Shown: positions 9,216-17,264 of the stretch, in pieces | How positions within the stretch are numbered: the stretch's first letter is position 1 | Layout: each line of letters starts with the position of its first letter | Source of the DNA: Bacillota bacterium | GTDB taxonomy: Bacteria > Bacillota_E > Sulfobacillia > Sulfobacillales > JAIMBI01 | DNA length: 64,000 nucleotides | NCBI GenBank assembly: GCA_021828405.1 | Contig: JAKARZ010000005.1 | Coordinates: 13,305-77,304 of the forward strand | Direction: 5' to 3' | Notes under the pieces: model-generated | Told to the model about the DNA's origin: nothing | The model's database searches: none | What the model saw: the letters and a program-made list of their open reading frames with translations, nothing else | Made by a program: the position numbers and the translations under genes

Positions 9216-9360
9216 CGGGTCACCCCCACGCGTGTGGGGACGCCGGCATCGTAACCATATTACGATACCGGCGGTCCGGTTCATCCCCACGCGCGTGGGG
9301 ACGGCGCGACTGGAACTGAAAGCCCCGCCGCTGTCGACGGTTCACCCCACGCGGTCAGGG
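9216..9360 (-). CRISPR. Degenerate three-repeat CRISPR-like array, type I-E-like repeat
   Basis: Three related repeats start at 9216, 9277 and 9338, exactly 61 bp apart, the spacing of about 28-29 bp repeats with 32-33 bp spacers. The clearest copy (9277-9302) reads CGGTTCATCCCCACGCGCGT plus GGGGAC. Reverse-complemented, it resembles type I-E repeats, with a CCCC-GGGG hairpin and an ATGAACCG end. The first copy has three changes and the third has lost two bases and the second stem arm. No cas genes lie in the window. The first spacer is itself an inverted repeat. Orientation is inferred from the repeat end. With only three imperfect copies it could be a relic. Confidence 0.6.
9242..9272. repeat. 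Inverted repeat occupying the first spacer
   Basis: The arms GCCGGCATCGTAA (9242-9254) and TTACGATACCGGC (9260-9272) pair with one mismatch around a 5-base loop. It fills nearly the whole space between the first two CRISPR-like repeats, which is unusual for a spacer. It lies 34 bp upstream of glcE on the other strand, so it could also be an operator or hairpin unrelated to CRISPR. Confidence 0.7.
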
Positions 9361-9394
9361 CATCCGTCACCGCCCCCACTGGCCCTTCTCCTGC

Positions 9395-9422
9395 TTGCAT
9401 CCGGCACCGGTTATGCTACATT
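9395..9422 (+). promoter_or_regulatory. Promoter of vapBC (leaderless antitoxin)
   Basis: TTGCAT (9395-9400) and TACATT (9417-9422) are separated by 16 bp, with a TGC extended -10 element in front of TACATT. The ATG of the antitoxin follows after 7 bp, so the transcript should start at or near the start codon. Confidence 0.55.
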
Positions 9423-9429
9423 GCTGTAC

Positions 9430-9699
9430 ATGAAGACCGTAGGCGTGGCGCAACTGCGCCAGAATCTGAGCCAGTACCTGGAGCGCGTAGGGCGCGGAGA
9501 GCGTCTGTTGGTTACGGATCGCAATCGACCGGTGGCCGAGTTGGGGCCGCCCCCGCCGACTGGCCATGCGTTGGACCGGCTCATTGCCGAGGGGCGCGCG
9601 ACGCGGCCCCTGCGACGGGTGCTGCCCGATCCCTTGGACGGACCGGGCGATCCCTATGCGCTTAGCCGGGCGCTGGACGAGGTGCGGCAAGAACGGTGA
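9430..9699 (+). CDS. vapB: VapB-type antitoxin, Phd/YefM family
   Basis: A 89-residue antitoxin with the Phd/YefM N-terminus (VGVAQLRQNLSQYLERV, then VTDRNRPVAEL), which dimerises and binds its own promoter. The C-terminal part should wrap the toxin. The ATG at 9430 gives the family's usual N-terminus. There is no Shine-Dalgarno, and a -10 box lies 7 bp upstream. The last codons overlap the toxin start by 4 bp, typical of co-translated toxin-antitoxin pairs. Confidence 0.88.
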   Translation: MKTVGVAQLRQNLSQYLERVGRGERLLVTDRNRPVAELGPPPPTGHALDRLIAEGRATRPLRRVLPDPLDGPGDPYALSRALDEVRQER

Positions 9700-10145
9700 G
9701 CGACGGCCTCTATTATTTGGACACCTCGGCGCTGGTGAAGCTGGTCCGCCGCGAACCCGAGACGCCTTCCCTGGTGCTTTTCATGCAAGGCGCCGAGTGG
9801 GTTTCCTCGGAGCTGACGCTGGTGGAGTTGCCCCGAGCCGTGCGGCGTGCCGCCGCTTTTGACTCGTCGCTCGCCTTGGCCGCCTTGCTGGACCGGGCCA
9901 ACGATGTGTTGGCCGCAATCGCCCTGGTGCCGGTCACCACGGCGCTCCTGCAGGCCGCTGGCGCGGTGCCAGAGCCTCGGTTGCGCTCCTTGGATGCCGT
10001 GCACGTGGCATCGGCGCTGGACATTGCTCCCATTACCCCACTGGACGGGTTTATCAGTTACGACCTACGCCAGGCCGCGGCGGCGCGACTGTGCGGGTTG
10101 CGCACTTTTGCGCCGGGTACCGACCCGCCGCCCGTGATCCCGTGA
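9696..10145 (+). CDS. vapC: VapC-type PIN-domain ribonuclease toxin
   Basis: PIN-domain toxin of 149 residues, expected to cut RNA (often tRNA) when released from its antitoxin. The acidic catalytic set is visible: YLDTSALVK (Asp near residue 9), ELTLVELPRA (Glu near 39-45), LRSLDAVHVASA (Asp near 100) and YDLRQAA (Asp near 122). The GTG start overlaps vapB by 4 bp. The pair is intact although the DNA on both sides is decayed. Confidence 0.9.
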   Translation: MSDGLYYLDTSALVKLVRREPETPSLVLFMQGAEWVSSELTLVELPRAVRRAAAFDSSLALAALLDRANDVLAAIALVPVTTALLQAAGAVPEPRLRSLDAVHVASALDIAPITPLDGFISYDLRQAAAARLCGLRTFAPGTDPPPVIP

Positions 10146-10157
10146 GACGACAGCACC

Positions 10158-10492
10158 TCAGGCAGGATCCGGCGCGGGAGCACCGGGTCGCCGGCCCCTC
10201 GGAGCCCACCCTGGGGATGCAGATGCCGCGCTCCGTACGCCGTGTAGGAGTCGAGACTCTCGGCGGCTCGCTGGGCCGCCGTGCGAAAGTTCTGCCCCCC
10301 AGACAGCTTCCACGGCCTCCACTAACGCCGCGACGGTGTACGCCGATGCCACCAATCCGGCGCCCGTTTCACGTGCGCGATCCGCGAGAGCCCCAAACGG
10401 CGACACCACCGCCGGCAGACCGGCTAGTCACGCTTCGGACAACGTGAAGGTTTCGGCGTAGGCCGAGGGCAGGATCGCCGCAAGGGATTAAC
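10158..10492 (-). pseudogene. C-terminal fragment of a GT-B glycosyltransferase
   Basis: Reading the minus strand gives ILPSAYAETFTLSEA, a stop, then LAGLPAVVSPFGALADRA and a helical tail. This matches the donor-sugar site of family 1 glycosyltransferases (the SxAETF...SEALAAGLPVV pattern). An in-frame TGA at 10428-10430 interrupts it, and the N-terminal two thirds are missing (stop just before 10492). It may be a leftover of a polysaccharide gene group that included galU-manC (inference). Confidence 0.65.
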
Positions 10493-10507
10493 TGCCACCA
10501 AGTCACT

Positions 10508-10516
10508 AGTATAACA
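10508..10516 (-). promoter_or_regulatory. Extended -10 element downstream of hisIE
   Basis: On the minus strand TGT then TATACT makes an ideal extended -10 element about 17 bp past the hisIE stop, pointing into the dead glycosyltransferase fragment. No good -35 is present. It could be the orphan promoter of the lost gene. Confidence 0.35.
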
Positions 10517-10532
10517 GGGCACAAGCGCCCGC

Positions 10533-11171
10533 CTAGCTCTGGACGTCGACACGGGGGTTGGGGCCCGCCTCAGTCGGTTCAGGTGCCCGTTGGCGGCGCG
10601 ATAACTCCCAAGCCACATCGTCCAAGTCCACTCTGGCCACGTGCAGGGCAAGCCACAGGTGGTAGATGAGATCGGCGGCCTCAGCGCGAATCGGCCCTGG
10701 GTCCCCATTTTTAGCCGCCACCAGAAACTCCGCCGATTCCTCGCCCACTTTGCGCAACACACGATCCAATCCCTGGGCCGCGAGCTGGCGGGTGTAGGAC
10801 GCCTCGTCGCTCGTTCCCGTGAGCCGCTCGCGCTGCACGGCGAACAGCCGGCCCAGCATGGCGGCAGACGGATCCACGTCGCCAAAACAGCTGGTGCGTC
10901 CCGTGTGGCACGCACCCTTGGGCGCGTGCACCTGGTACAGCAGTGCATCCTGGTCGCAGTCCCACGCCATCCGCACGAACTCTAGACGCTGCCCGGACGT
11001 GGCTCCCTTGTCCCAAAGCGCATTGCGGGATCGGCTCCAAAAGTGAGCCCGCCCGGTCGCCTGGGTGGCGGCGATGGCTTCCTCATTGGTCCAGGCGAGC
11101 ATGAGCACCGCCCCGCTGTCGATGTCCTGCACCACCACGGGCAGCAATCCTGCGGGTTCTGTCTCAGACAC
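10533..11171 (-). CDS. hisIE: Bifunctional phosphoribosyl-AMP cyclohydrolase / phosphoribosyl-ATP pyrophosphatase
   Basis: Catalyses steps 2 and 3 of histidine synthesis. The HisI half (residues 1-110) shows WSRSRNALWDKGATSG, DCDQDALL and CHTGRTSCF with the zinc and magnesium ligands. The HisE half (about 115-205) shows VLRKVGEESAEF and EAADLIYHLWLAL. The fusion is common in Firmicutes. It is the last gene of the his operon and overlaps hisF by 8 bp. Confidence 0.95.
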   Translation of the reverse strand: MSETEPAGLLPVVVQDIDSGAVLMLAWTNEEAIAATQATGRAHFWSRSRNALWDKGATSGQRLEFVRMAWDCDQDALLYQVHAPKGACHTGRTSCFGDVDPSAAMLGRLFAVQRERLTGTSDEASYTRQLAAQGLDRVLRKVGEESAEFLVAAKNGDPGPIRAEAADLIYHLWLALHVARVDLDDVAWELSRRQRAPEPTEAGPNPRVDVQS

Positions 11172-11919
11172 GCACCGGCACCCCCCGCTCGTTCAATTGC
11201 TGCTTTAACGCGGTGAGGGTAGTTTCTCCGCGGTGGAGGACGCCCGCCACCAGCGCCCCGGTCACGCCCGGCACCGCAAGCGCGGCGGCCAGATGCCCGG
11301 CCGTGCGCCCCCCGCCCGATGCGATCACAGGCAGGCGGGCGGCCACCCCAGCGCTGGCCAGTGCCTCAAGGTCATAGCCTTCGCCCGTGCCGTCCCGGTC
11401 GATAGACGTCAACAGCACCTCCCCGGCCCCCAGCGCGGCCACCTGCACCACCCAGTCCGAAAGCATCCAGCGGGTCCGGGTGCGGCCACCGTCCGCGTAC
11501 ACGCGGTGCGTGTCCGCTTCGCGCCGGACATCTATCGCCACCACCACCGCCTGGCTGCCCGCCTCGTCAGCTATTTGGCTCACTAGGCTGGGCGTGGCCA
11601 GTGCGGCCGAGTTGATCGACACCTTGTCCGCGCCGGCGGCGAGCACGGAAAGCGCCGTCGCCCGGTCGTGAATGCCGCCTCCCACCGTAAGCGGAATCGC
11701 CAGCCGCCGCGCCGTGCGTTCAACCACGGCCAGGCTGGGGCCACGGTGCTCCGCGCCAGCGGTGATATCCAGCAGCACCAGTTCATCCGCCCCCTGATCT
11801 TCATATTGACGCGCTAGGTCCTCAGGTCGGCCGAGGGAGATCAGCTCCTGGAACCGGACCCCCTTCACCACGCGGTCGGCCGCCACGTCCAGGCACGCGA
11901 TGAGCCGCGGCCTCAGCAC
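11164..11919 (-). CDS. hisF: Imidazole glycerol phosphate synthase cyclase subunit
   Basis: TIM-barrel cyclase making IGP and AICAR with ammonia from HisH. Visible motifs: RLIACLDVAADRVVKGVRF (catalytic Asp in CLDV), TVGGGI, DKVSINSAA, and the second catalytic Asp in TSIDRDGTGEGYD. I start at the GTG at 11919, which overlaps the end of hisA by 7 bp; the longer upstream frame is the hisA shadow. 251 residues, normal. Confidence 0.95.
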   Translation of the reverse strand: MLRPRLIACLDVAADRVVKGVRFQELISLGRPEDLARQYEDQGADELVLLDITAGAEHRGPSLAVVERTARRLAIPLTVGGGIHDRATALSVLAAGADKVSINSAALATPSLVSQIADEAGSQAVVVAIDVRREADTHRVYADGGRTRTRWMLSDWVVQVAALGAGEVLLTSIDRDGTGEGYDLEALASAGVAARLPVIASGGGRTAGHLAAALAVPGVTGALVAGVLHRGETTLTALKQQLNERGVPVRV

Positions 11920-12626
11920 TGCAGCACCGCCGCCACCGCCTCGGCCCCGAGCGATCCGTCGTACAGGGCGCGGCCCACGATGGCGCCCACCGCCCCGAGC
12001 CGCCGGAGGGCGTCGACATCCTGGGCACCGCGAATGCCTCCGGCCGCCGTGACCTGAAATCCCTCGGCCATCCAGTCGGCCATAAGCTCTAGGTCCGGAC
12101 CGCGCCCGGTGCCGTCCCGGTCCACGGCCGTGACGGTGACCGCGCGCCAGCCCAATGCACGGAGCCGGCGGGCCACCCCGGCGCGCGTCAAGGTGGCGTC
12201 GGTTCGCCAGCCGTGGGTGGCCAGCGTCCCGTGGCGCCAATCGAGGCTCACCGCCACCCGCGCTGTCCCCACCTCGCGCGCCAAAGCACCCAAGAGGTTC
12301 CTGTCTGCCACGGCCGATCCCACCACCACGCGGCGCACCCCCGCATCCAGCCACCGCCGCGCGGCGTCAATGCTGCGCACACCGCCCCCCACCTGCACCG
12401 GCACGCCGAGCGCCGTGATCCGCTGAACCTGACCGACCGACACTCCCGCTCGTCCCAACGCGGCGGACAAATCCACCACATGCAACGCGCGCGCGCCCGC
12501 GTCCACAAACGCGTGCGCTTGGGCCACCGGGTCATCGCGATACACGGTCACTTGGTTGGCGTCACCCTGGGTGAGGCGCACCACCCGTCCATCCAGGACG
12601 TCAATCGCCGGGATTACGCTGAACAC
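11913..12626 (-). CDS. hisA: ProFAR isomerase
   Basis: Isomerises ProFAR to PRFAR. The half-barrel repeats are clear: VIPAIDVLDGRVVRL (catalytic Asp in AIDV), QVGGGVRS, VVVGSA, VDRDGTGRGPD and TAAGGIR. 237 residues. The usual TDI before RDGT reads TAV here, a small departure. GTG start, overlapping the end of hisH by 13 bp. Confidence 0.94.
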   Translation of the reverse strand: MFSVIPAIDVLDGRVVRLTQGDANQVTVYRDDPVAQAHAFVDAGARALHVVDLSAALGRAGVSVGQVQRITALGVPVQVGGGVRSIDAARRWLDAGVRRVVVGSAVADRNLLGALAREVGTARVAVSLDWRHGTLATHGWRTDATLTRAGVARRLRALGWRAVTVTAVDRDGTGRGPDLELMADWMAEGFQVTAAGGIRGAQDVDALRRLGAVGAIVGRALYDGSLGAEAVAAVLQC

Positions 12627-13225
12627 CGCGCCACCTGCTGGGCAAAACCCGCCAGCACGCGCCGTCCGTAAGCGCCGCTCCGCTCAGGGTGGAACTGCAC
12701 CCCGGCCACCAGCCCCCGCTGCACCGCGCTCACAAACCTCCCGTGATAGTCGGTGACCGCCGTCGCCACCAGCTGATCCCGGGGTCTCACGGCAAACGCG
12801 TGGCAGAAATACGCGTCACCGGCCCCGGCCTCCCGCATCCAGCCCGCAGCCGCCGTGGGCCGAACCTGGTTCCACCCCACGTGCGGCAGGGGGGCGGAGC
12901 CCACCTCCAGGCGCACCACGGTCCCCGGCAGCACCGCGAGGCCCTTCCCCCCCTCTTCCGACGACTCAAACAACAACTGCATGCCGAGGCAAATGCCCAA
13001 GAGCGGCACCGCACCCACGCGGTCCCACAGCGCCAGGTCCATGCCGGACCGGCGCAGTTCACGCGCTGCCGCCGCAAAGTGGCCGACGCCCGGCAGCACC
13101 ACTCCGTCGGCCCGCGCCACCACCTCCGGATCCTCCGTGACCGCCACGTCGAGACCGAGCCGCTCCAGCGCCCACACCACGGACTGCAGGTTGCCCCGCT
13201 TCAAGTTCACCACTGCCACCGTCAC
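12614..13225 (-). CDS. hisH: Imidazole glycerol phosphate synthase glutaminase subunit
   Basis: Class I glutamine amidotransferase that feeds ammonia to HisF. The catalytic cysteine lies in GICLGMQLLFE (near residue 80), the oxyanion-type loop PGVGHF near 45, and the His-Glu pair in GVQFHPERSG near 182. 203 residues. Starts 6 bp after hisB ends. Confidence 0.95.
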   Translation of the reverse strand: MTVAVVNLKRGNLQSVVWALERLGLDVAVTEDPEVVARADGVVLPGVGHFAAAARELRRSGMDLALWDRVGAVPLLGICLGMQLLFESSEEGGKGLAVLPGTVVRLEVGSAPLPHVGWNQVRPTAAAGWMREAGAGDAYFCHAFAVRPRDQLVATAVTDYHGRFVSAVQRGLVAGVQFHPERSGAYGRRVLAGFAQQVARCSA

Positions 13226-13231
13226 GACGCA

Positions 13232-13873
13232 TCACCTCTCCATCCGTCCCGTGGTCTCCGACGCTGCCTCTGGCGATTCCTCGGGGACGTCCAACATTCC
13301 CTTGGTGCTCAGTAGGCCGGGACGCCTGGCGGTGGCCATCCGGAGCGCCAGTCCCAGCGCCTTGAAGGCCGCCTCCCACTGGTGGTGCCGGTTTCTGCCC
13401 GCCCGCACCTGCACGTGCACCGTAAACTGCCCTCCGCGCGCCAGCGCCGGCCAAAATTCCTCCAGCACCTCGCCCTCCAACCCGTTGACGGGACCCGCGG
13501 GCATGTCAGTGAGCCAGCTTCCGGTGCGGCCCGACAGGTCCACAGCCGCCTCCACCCGGGCCTCGTCCATGGGCACGATGGCCCAACCGTACCGCGCAAC
13601 GTCCCGATAGCCGGGCCAGCGGGTCAGAATCGTGCGGCCCAGCACCAGCCCGGTGTCTTCCACCAGGTGGTGGGGATCGACCGCGACGTCGCCCGACGCC
13701 TCCACCATCACAGGAACGCCCCAGGTGGTCATGCAGGCATCCAGCAGGTGGCCAAAGAACGGCACAGGCACCGTGATGCCGGACGCGCCGCCCAGCTCCA
13801 CCTCCACGCGGGTTTCGCGCGTGATGCGCGTCACCCGCGTGGCGGAATGCCCCGTCTTCGTCGGCTCCGTCAT
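13232..13873 (-). CDS. hisB: Imidazoleglycerol-phosphate dehydratase
   Basis: Single-domain dehydratase, 213 residues. The manganese-binding motifs are FFGHLLD, DPHHLVEDTG and NRHHQWEAAFKALG. The usual LDHML and arHG elements read FGHLL and TTWG, so one conserved His after the first helix is absent, although the predicted metal-ligand His (26 residues before the HH pair) is kept. No histidinol-phosphatase domain is fused, so that step needs another gene. The start overlaps hisD by 4 bp. Confidence 0.92.
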   Translation of the reverse strand: MTEPTKTGHSATRVTRITRETRVEVELGGASGITVPVPFFGHLLDACMTTWGVPVMVEASGDVAVDPHHLVEDTGLVLGRTILTRWPGYRDVARYGWAIVPMDEARVEAAVDLSGRTGSWLTDMPAGPVNGLEGEVLEEFWPALARGGQFTVHVQVRAGRNRHHQWEAAFKALGLALRMATARRPGLLSTKGMLDVPEESPEAASETTGRMER

Positions 13874-15153
13874 CGGGCGACCCCCTTGGCTGGATGCCGG
13901 GTCGATGCCGCAGAGGATTCAGAGCTTCCTGCCCACGTTGCAGCAAACGCGCGGAGCGCCTGGCGGTGGTGCTCCAATCCCTCGGCGGCGGCCAGCAGGG
14001 CGGCGGCGTCCGCCAGCCGTTGCGAATTTCCCACCCGGCGCGTCTCGGTGCGCCGGCGCAGGAAATCCTCCACGCCCAAGACAGACTGCCGCCGGGCGCG
14101 ACCGCCCGTAGGCAGCACGTGGTTGGGCCCGGCCACGTAATCGCCCAGGGGACTGGGGCAGTCAATAAATGTGGCCCCTGCGTTGGTGAGCTCCGCGGCA
14201 TGGGCGGCCGCCGGCCCCCAAAGTTCCAGATGCTCCGGTGCCAAGGCATTGACGAAGCCCACCGCCTCGGCAGCCGTCTCCACCACCACGGCCCCCACCC
14301 CTGGCCGGGCGACCAACTCGGGAGACAGGGCGGACGCGAGGCGGCCCACCTCGGCCAGCCATGCTGCATCCCGGCTCACGACCAGCGCCACGCTCGCGGA
14401 GTCGTGCTCCGCCTGGGCCAGCAGATCCTGCGCCACCTGGGCCGCCGACGCCGGCGGCTCCCCCCACACCACCACCTCCGATGGACCGTTCAGCCCGTCG
14501 ATCCGGATGCGGTCTGCCACCTGGCGTTTGGCCTCGGTGACGTACACGTTGCCCGGCCCCACCAGGGCGTCCACCGGCAACACGCTCTCGGTGCCGAAGG
14601 CGGCGGCCGCCACTGCCTGGGCCCCTCCAATGGCGTGCACCTCCCTGATGCCAAGCCAAACGGCGGCGGCCAGTGTCACGGGGTCAGGCTCGCCATCCGC
14701 CTGCGGGGGCGTCAGCACGACAATGTCGCGGACGCCCGCCACCTGGGCCGGAATCACGCCCATCAGGAGGCTGGACGCCAAGGGAAATTGGCCGGCGGGC
14801 ACATACACTGCCACGCGCCCCAGCGGCTCCCACACGGTGCGCACCGTAAGTCCACCGTCAGTGAGCCCGTCGCGACCGACGGGCCGGGACCACGCGGAAA
14901 ACGCCCGGATACGTTCGCCCGCCAGGGCCAGCGCCTCGGCCAGCGCCAGCGGCAGGGCGGGCGCGTCGGTCCACGCCACGCGCGACGTGGGACGGTCCAC
15001 CCCGTCCAGACGACGCGTCCACCCTCTCACCGCCGCATCACCGCCCTCGCGCACGTTGGCGAGGATCTGGGCCACGACCCCGGTCACCGCGGGGGTGTCT
15101 ACTCCCCGCGTGCGCGTCAACCACTCGTCCGTGCTACGACACACCCACGGCAC
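13870..15153 (-). CDS. hisD: Histidinol dehydrogenase
   Basis: Last enzyme of the pathway, oxidising histidinol to histidine with NAD. Typical blocks include VYVPAGQFPLASSLLM, GGAQAVAAAAFGTESV, VGPGNVYVTEAKRQV and LAPEHLELW, with zinc ligands in AEHDS and in the C-terminal region near DYVAGPNHVLPTGG. The GTG at 15153 gives 427 residues, the family length, and overlaps hisG by 20 bp; the longer frame upstream is hisG shadow. Confidence 0.95.
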   Translation of the reverse strand: MPWVCRSTDEWLTRTRGVDTPAVTGVVAQILANVREGGDAAVRGWTRRLDGVDRPTSRVAWTDAPALPLALAEALALAGERIRAFSAWSRPVGRDGLTDGGLTVRTVWEPLGRVAVYVPAGQFPLASSLLMGVIPAQVAGVRDIVVLTPPQADGEPDPVTLAAAVWLGIREVHAIGGAQAVAAAAFGTESVLPVDALVGPGNVYVTEAKRQVADRIRIDGLNGPSEVVVWGEPPASAAQVAQDLLAQAEHDSASVALVVSRDAAWLAEVGRLASALSPELVARPGVGAVVVETAAEAVGFVNALAPEHLELWGPAAAHAAELTNAGATFIDCPSPLGDYVAGPNHVLPTGGRARRQSVLGVEDFLRRRTETRRVGNSQRLADAAALLAAAEGLEHHRQALRAFAATWAGSSESSAASTRHPAKGVAR

Positions 15154-15754
15154 GCGGCTCCATCCCCCTCTCTGGCATCGCCTCCTGAATCCACCGCTGG
15201 ATGGCACGGGCGCTCTTGGCCGACGCTGCCAGCGTTGCCGTCGACCGCATGACCGTCTCGAGCGGCACCAGCCCGTTGGCTGCCAAGGTCGCGCCCGTTT
15301 CCACCACATCCACGACGGCGTCGGCCAAGCCGAGCCAGGGCGCGGCTTCCACCGCACCACTCATCGTCACCACCTCGCCCGACAGGCCGCAGGCGTCCAT
15401 CCAGCGCCTCGTCGTTCGGGGATAGCGGGTGGCCACCCGCCAGGGCCGGTCCCCCGACAGCACCGTGTCGGGCGGGGCCGCCGCCACCAAGCGGCAGGCA
15501 CCGAAGTCCAGCGGCCGCACGACGACGAGGGGCAATCCGGCCTCCTCCAGCACGTCGCGCCCCACGATGGCGGCATCCACGACGCCGGCGGCGAGCAGCG
15601 ACGGCATGTCGCGGCCGCGCACTTCCACCGCGTCCACGCTGCCCGCCTGCGTCCACAGTTGCCGGCCCGCCGGCGCGGCCAGGGCCAGCCCCGCCTGCTG
15701 CAGCCAGGTCCAAGAGGGATCGTTCAGTCGTCCGCGTGGCACCGCGATTCGCAT
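15134..15754 (-). CDS. hisG: ATP phosphoribosyltransferase, short form
   Basis: First and committed enzyme. It starts MRIAVPRGRL and carries the PRPP loop VVDVVETGATLAANGL near residue 155. At 206 residues it is the short form, which lacks the C-terminal histidine-binding domain and normally needs the HisZ subunit. No hisZ is seen in this window. First gene of the operon. ATG at 15754 behind AGAAGGAGAG, with a strong promoter and a palindrome just upstream. Confidence 0.94.
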   Translation of the reverse strand: MRIAVPRGRLNDPSWTWLQQAGLALAAPAGRQLWTQAGSVDAVEVRGRDMPSLLAAGVVDAAIVGRDVLEEAGLPLVVVRPLDFGACRLVAAAPPDTVLSGDRPWRVATRYPRTTRRWMDACGLSGEVVTMSGAVEAAPWLGLADAVVDVVETGATLAANGLVPLETVMRSTATLAASAKSARAIQRWIQEAMPERGMEPRAVGVS

Positions 15755-15776
15755 GGCACACTCTCCTTCTGCATCG

Positions 15777-15817
15777 CTCTACTGCAGTAGAGTATCAGGA
15801 CACGAATCCGCCGTCAA
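15777..15817 (-). promoter_or_regulatory. his operon promoter with overlapping palindromic operator
   Basis: On the minus strand TTGACG (15812-15817) and TACTCT (15789-15794) are 17 bp apart, with TGA as an extended -10. A perfect 16-bp palindrome, CTCTACTGCAGTAGAG (15777-15792), starts inside the -10 box and covers the expected start point near 15782. That is the classic position for a repressor. The YerC/TrpR-like gene 1.5 kb away is the obvious candidate regulator (inference). Confidence 0.75.
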
Positions 15818-15829
15818 GAGCGTCAGTGC

Positions 15830-17260
15830 ATGTCAACCCCATTGATGCGCGCAACTGCGCCGCCGCTGCCCACGCTCGTGCGCACGGGCCTGCCGGTCGT
15901 GCTGCCCACCTGGCTTCCCACCACCGGCATCTGGGGACAGACGTTTAGCCCCACCGAGGTTGGCGGGATGTGCCCATGACGTTCCTGCGCTGGAGTGGTC
16001 AGGGATCGACCGACGGAACCCAACTGGACCCGGGGTACTCGATCGGGGTGGGCCTCACCCTTAAAGCGCGCTGCGGTGCCTGCCACGCTCCAGTCCCAGC
16101 AGACCGAGTCGACGGATGGGCGCCATTCGCCCCCCGCCGGCGTCACGGTGCCGTATGTGCCCCATCCGATCCGATTCGTGGGCCGGCCCGTTCACCTGGG
16201 GCCGCTCGCCGTATACCTGACGGCGTAGGTGTCCGAGGGGACCCTGCGCAGTTGGCTCCGGCTGCCCTTCCGGTACGGTCGCTACGTCGTCAGGGTGCAC
16301 GACTCCCACCTGAATCCTAAGGTGGCGCTTCAGATTGCCGCCAGCTTTGTCCGGGTGAAGGTGCCGCAGCACCTCACCCTCGCTCATGGGCACACGGCCG
16401 AGCAGCTGACGGCACTGGGTGGCACCGGATCGCTCGCTGGCCCCACCCAACATCCGGGCACCGCGTGGGGTTATCGCGACCGCATCACGACCGTGCCGAC
16501 TGAAAGCCCGTCAAGACCAATCCGCCGCCGCCCCCCGTGCCCACTCGCCTCCCGACGGCCCTACCCCTGCTCCCGCCGACGCTCGCCAACCTGATCGACG
16601 AGCCTCAGCGCCTGCCGCTCGGGACCGGTGAGCCCACGTCCGCCCGGTTCAATCTATTTAACGCGGCGGCACCGGTTCTCGTGCCGACGACACTGCCAGC
16701 AAGCCTGGACTCCATGCCCGATGCCGCTCCGCTGGAGTGGAAAACCCCGGGTGGGTACGACCTGGGCTTCCTACCGCCAGGCACACGCGCCGGGGGGAAT
16801 CGCCTGGGCATGGAATCCAGCGGGTCCCCATCCGACCCACCCCATGCGTCAGATCGTGGATGGACAGGAGGTCCTGCTCCGTCGGAACCGCAGAACCTTC
16901 ACGGCGGCGGTGGGTCCTGGTGCCACGGCCGGGAGCTTCTCCGTCCCCATCTCTCGCGCCGCGCTGCTCTGGGAGACCCAAATCGTGTTCCACCCGCTCG
17001 TGGTAGTGGAAAGCGGCCCGGCGGCACCAGCCAGCGTGTGGCAGGGGCGCTGGGGGTGGGGGCGCCTCACGGTGCAGGGACACACAGTGCGGACTAGGTT
17101 CCAATACGCCAGGCACACCTACGCGGTGACGGTCCGAGGTTGGCGCCCGGCAGGACGCTGGGCGCTGGTCATCGCGCGCCGCCTCGCCGCACTCCAAAGG
17201 CGCGCTCGGGCGATTTCCCTGCTTTGCACCGGCGCGCCGTTTCCCGCACAGCCGTGCTGA
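15830..17260 (+). pseudogene. Decayed gene of unknown function between hisG and the regulator
   Basis: Coding-like stretches occur in alternating plus-strand frames: 15830-15975, about 15970-16065, 16070-16500 (with an in-frame TAG at 16226-16228), 16537-16800 and 16830-17260. Joined, they would give a protein of about 470 residues with proline-rich, beta-type segments such as VTVPYVPHPIRFVGRPVHLG and RYGRYVVRVHDSHLNPKVAL. At least four frame changes plus one stop make it non-functional. I recognise no family. It divides hisC and its regulator from hisG. Confidence 0.5.
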
Positions 17261-17264
17261 GCAG

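Noticed and set aside
11920..12354. Long 5' extension of hisF
   Set aside because: It is the antisense-phase shadow of hisA. The GTG at 11919 gives the true HisF start.
16061..16453. 130-codon minus-strand frame in the decayed block
   Set aside because: The plus-strand frames have better coding character and order; this is a shadow.
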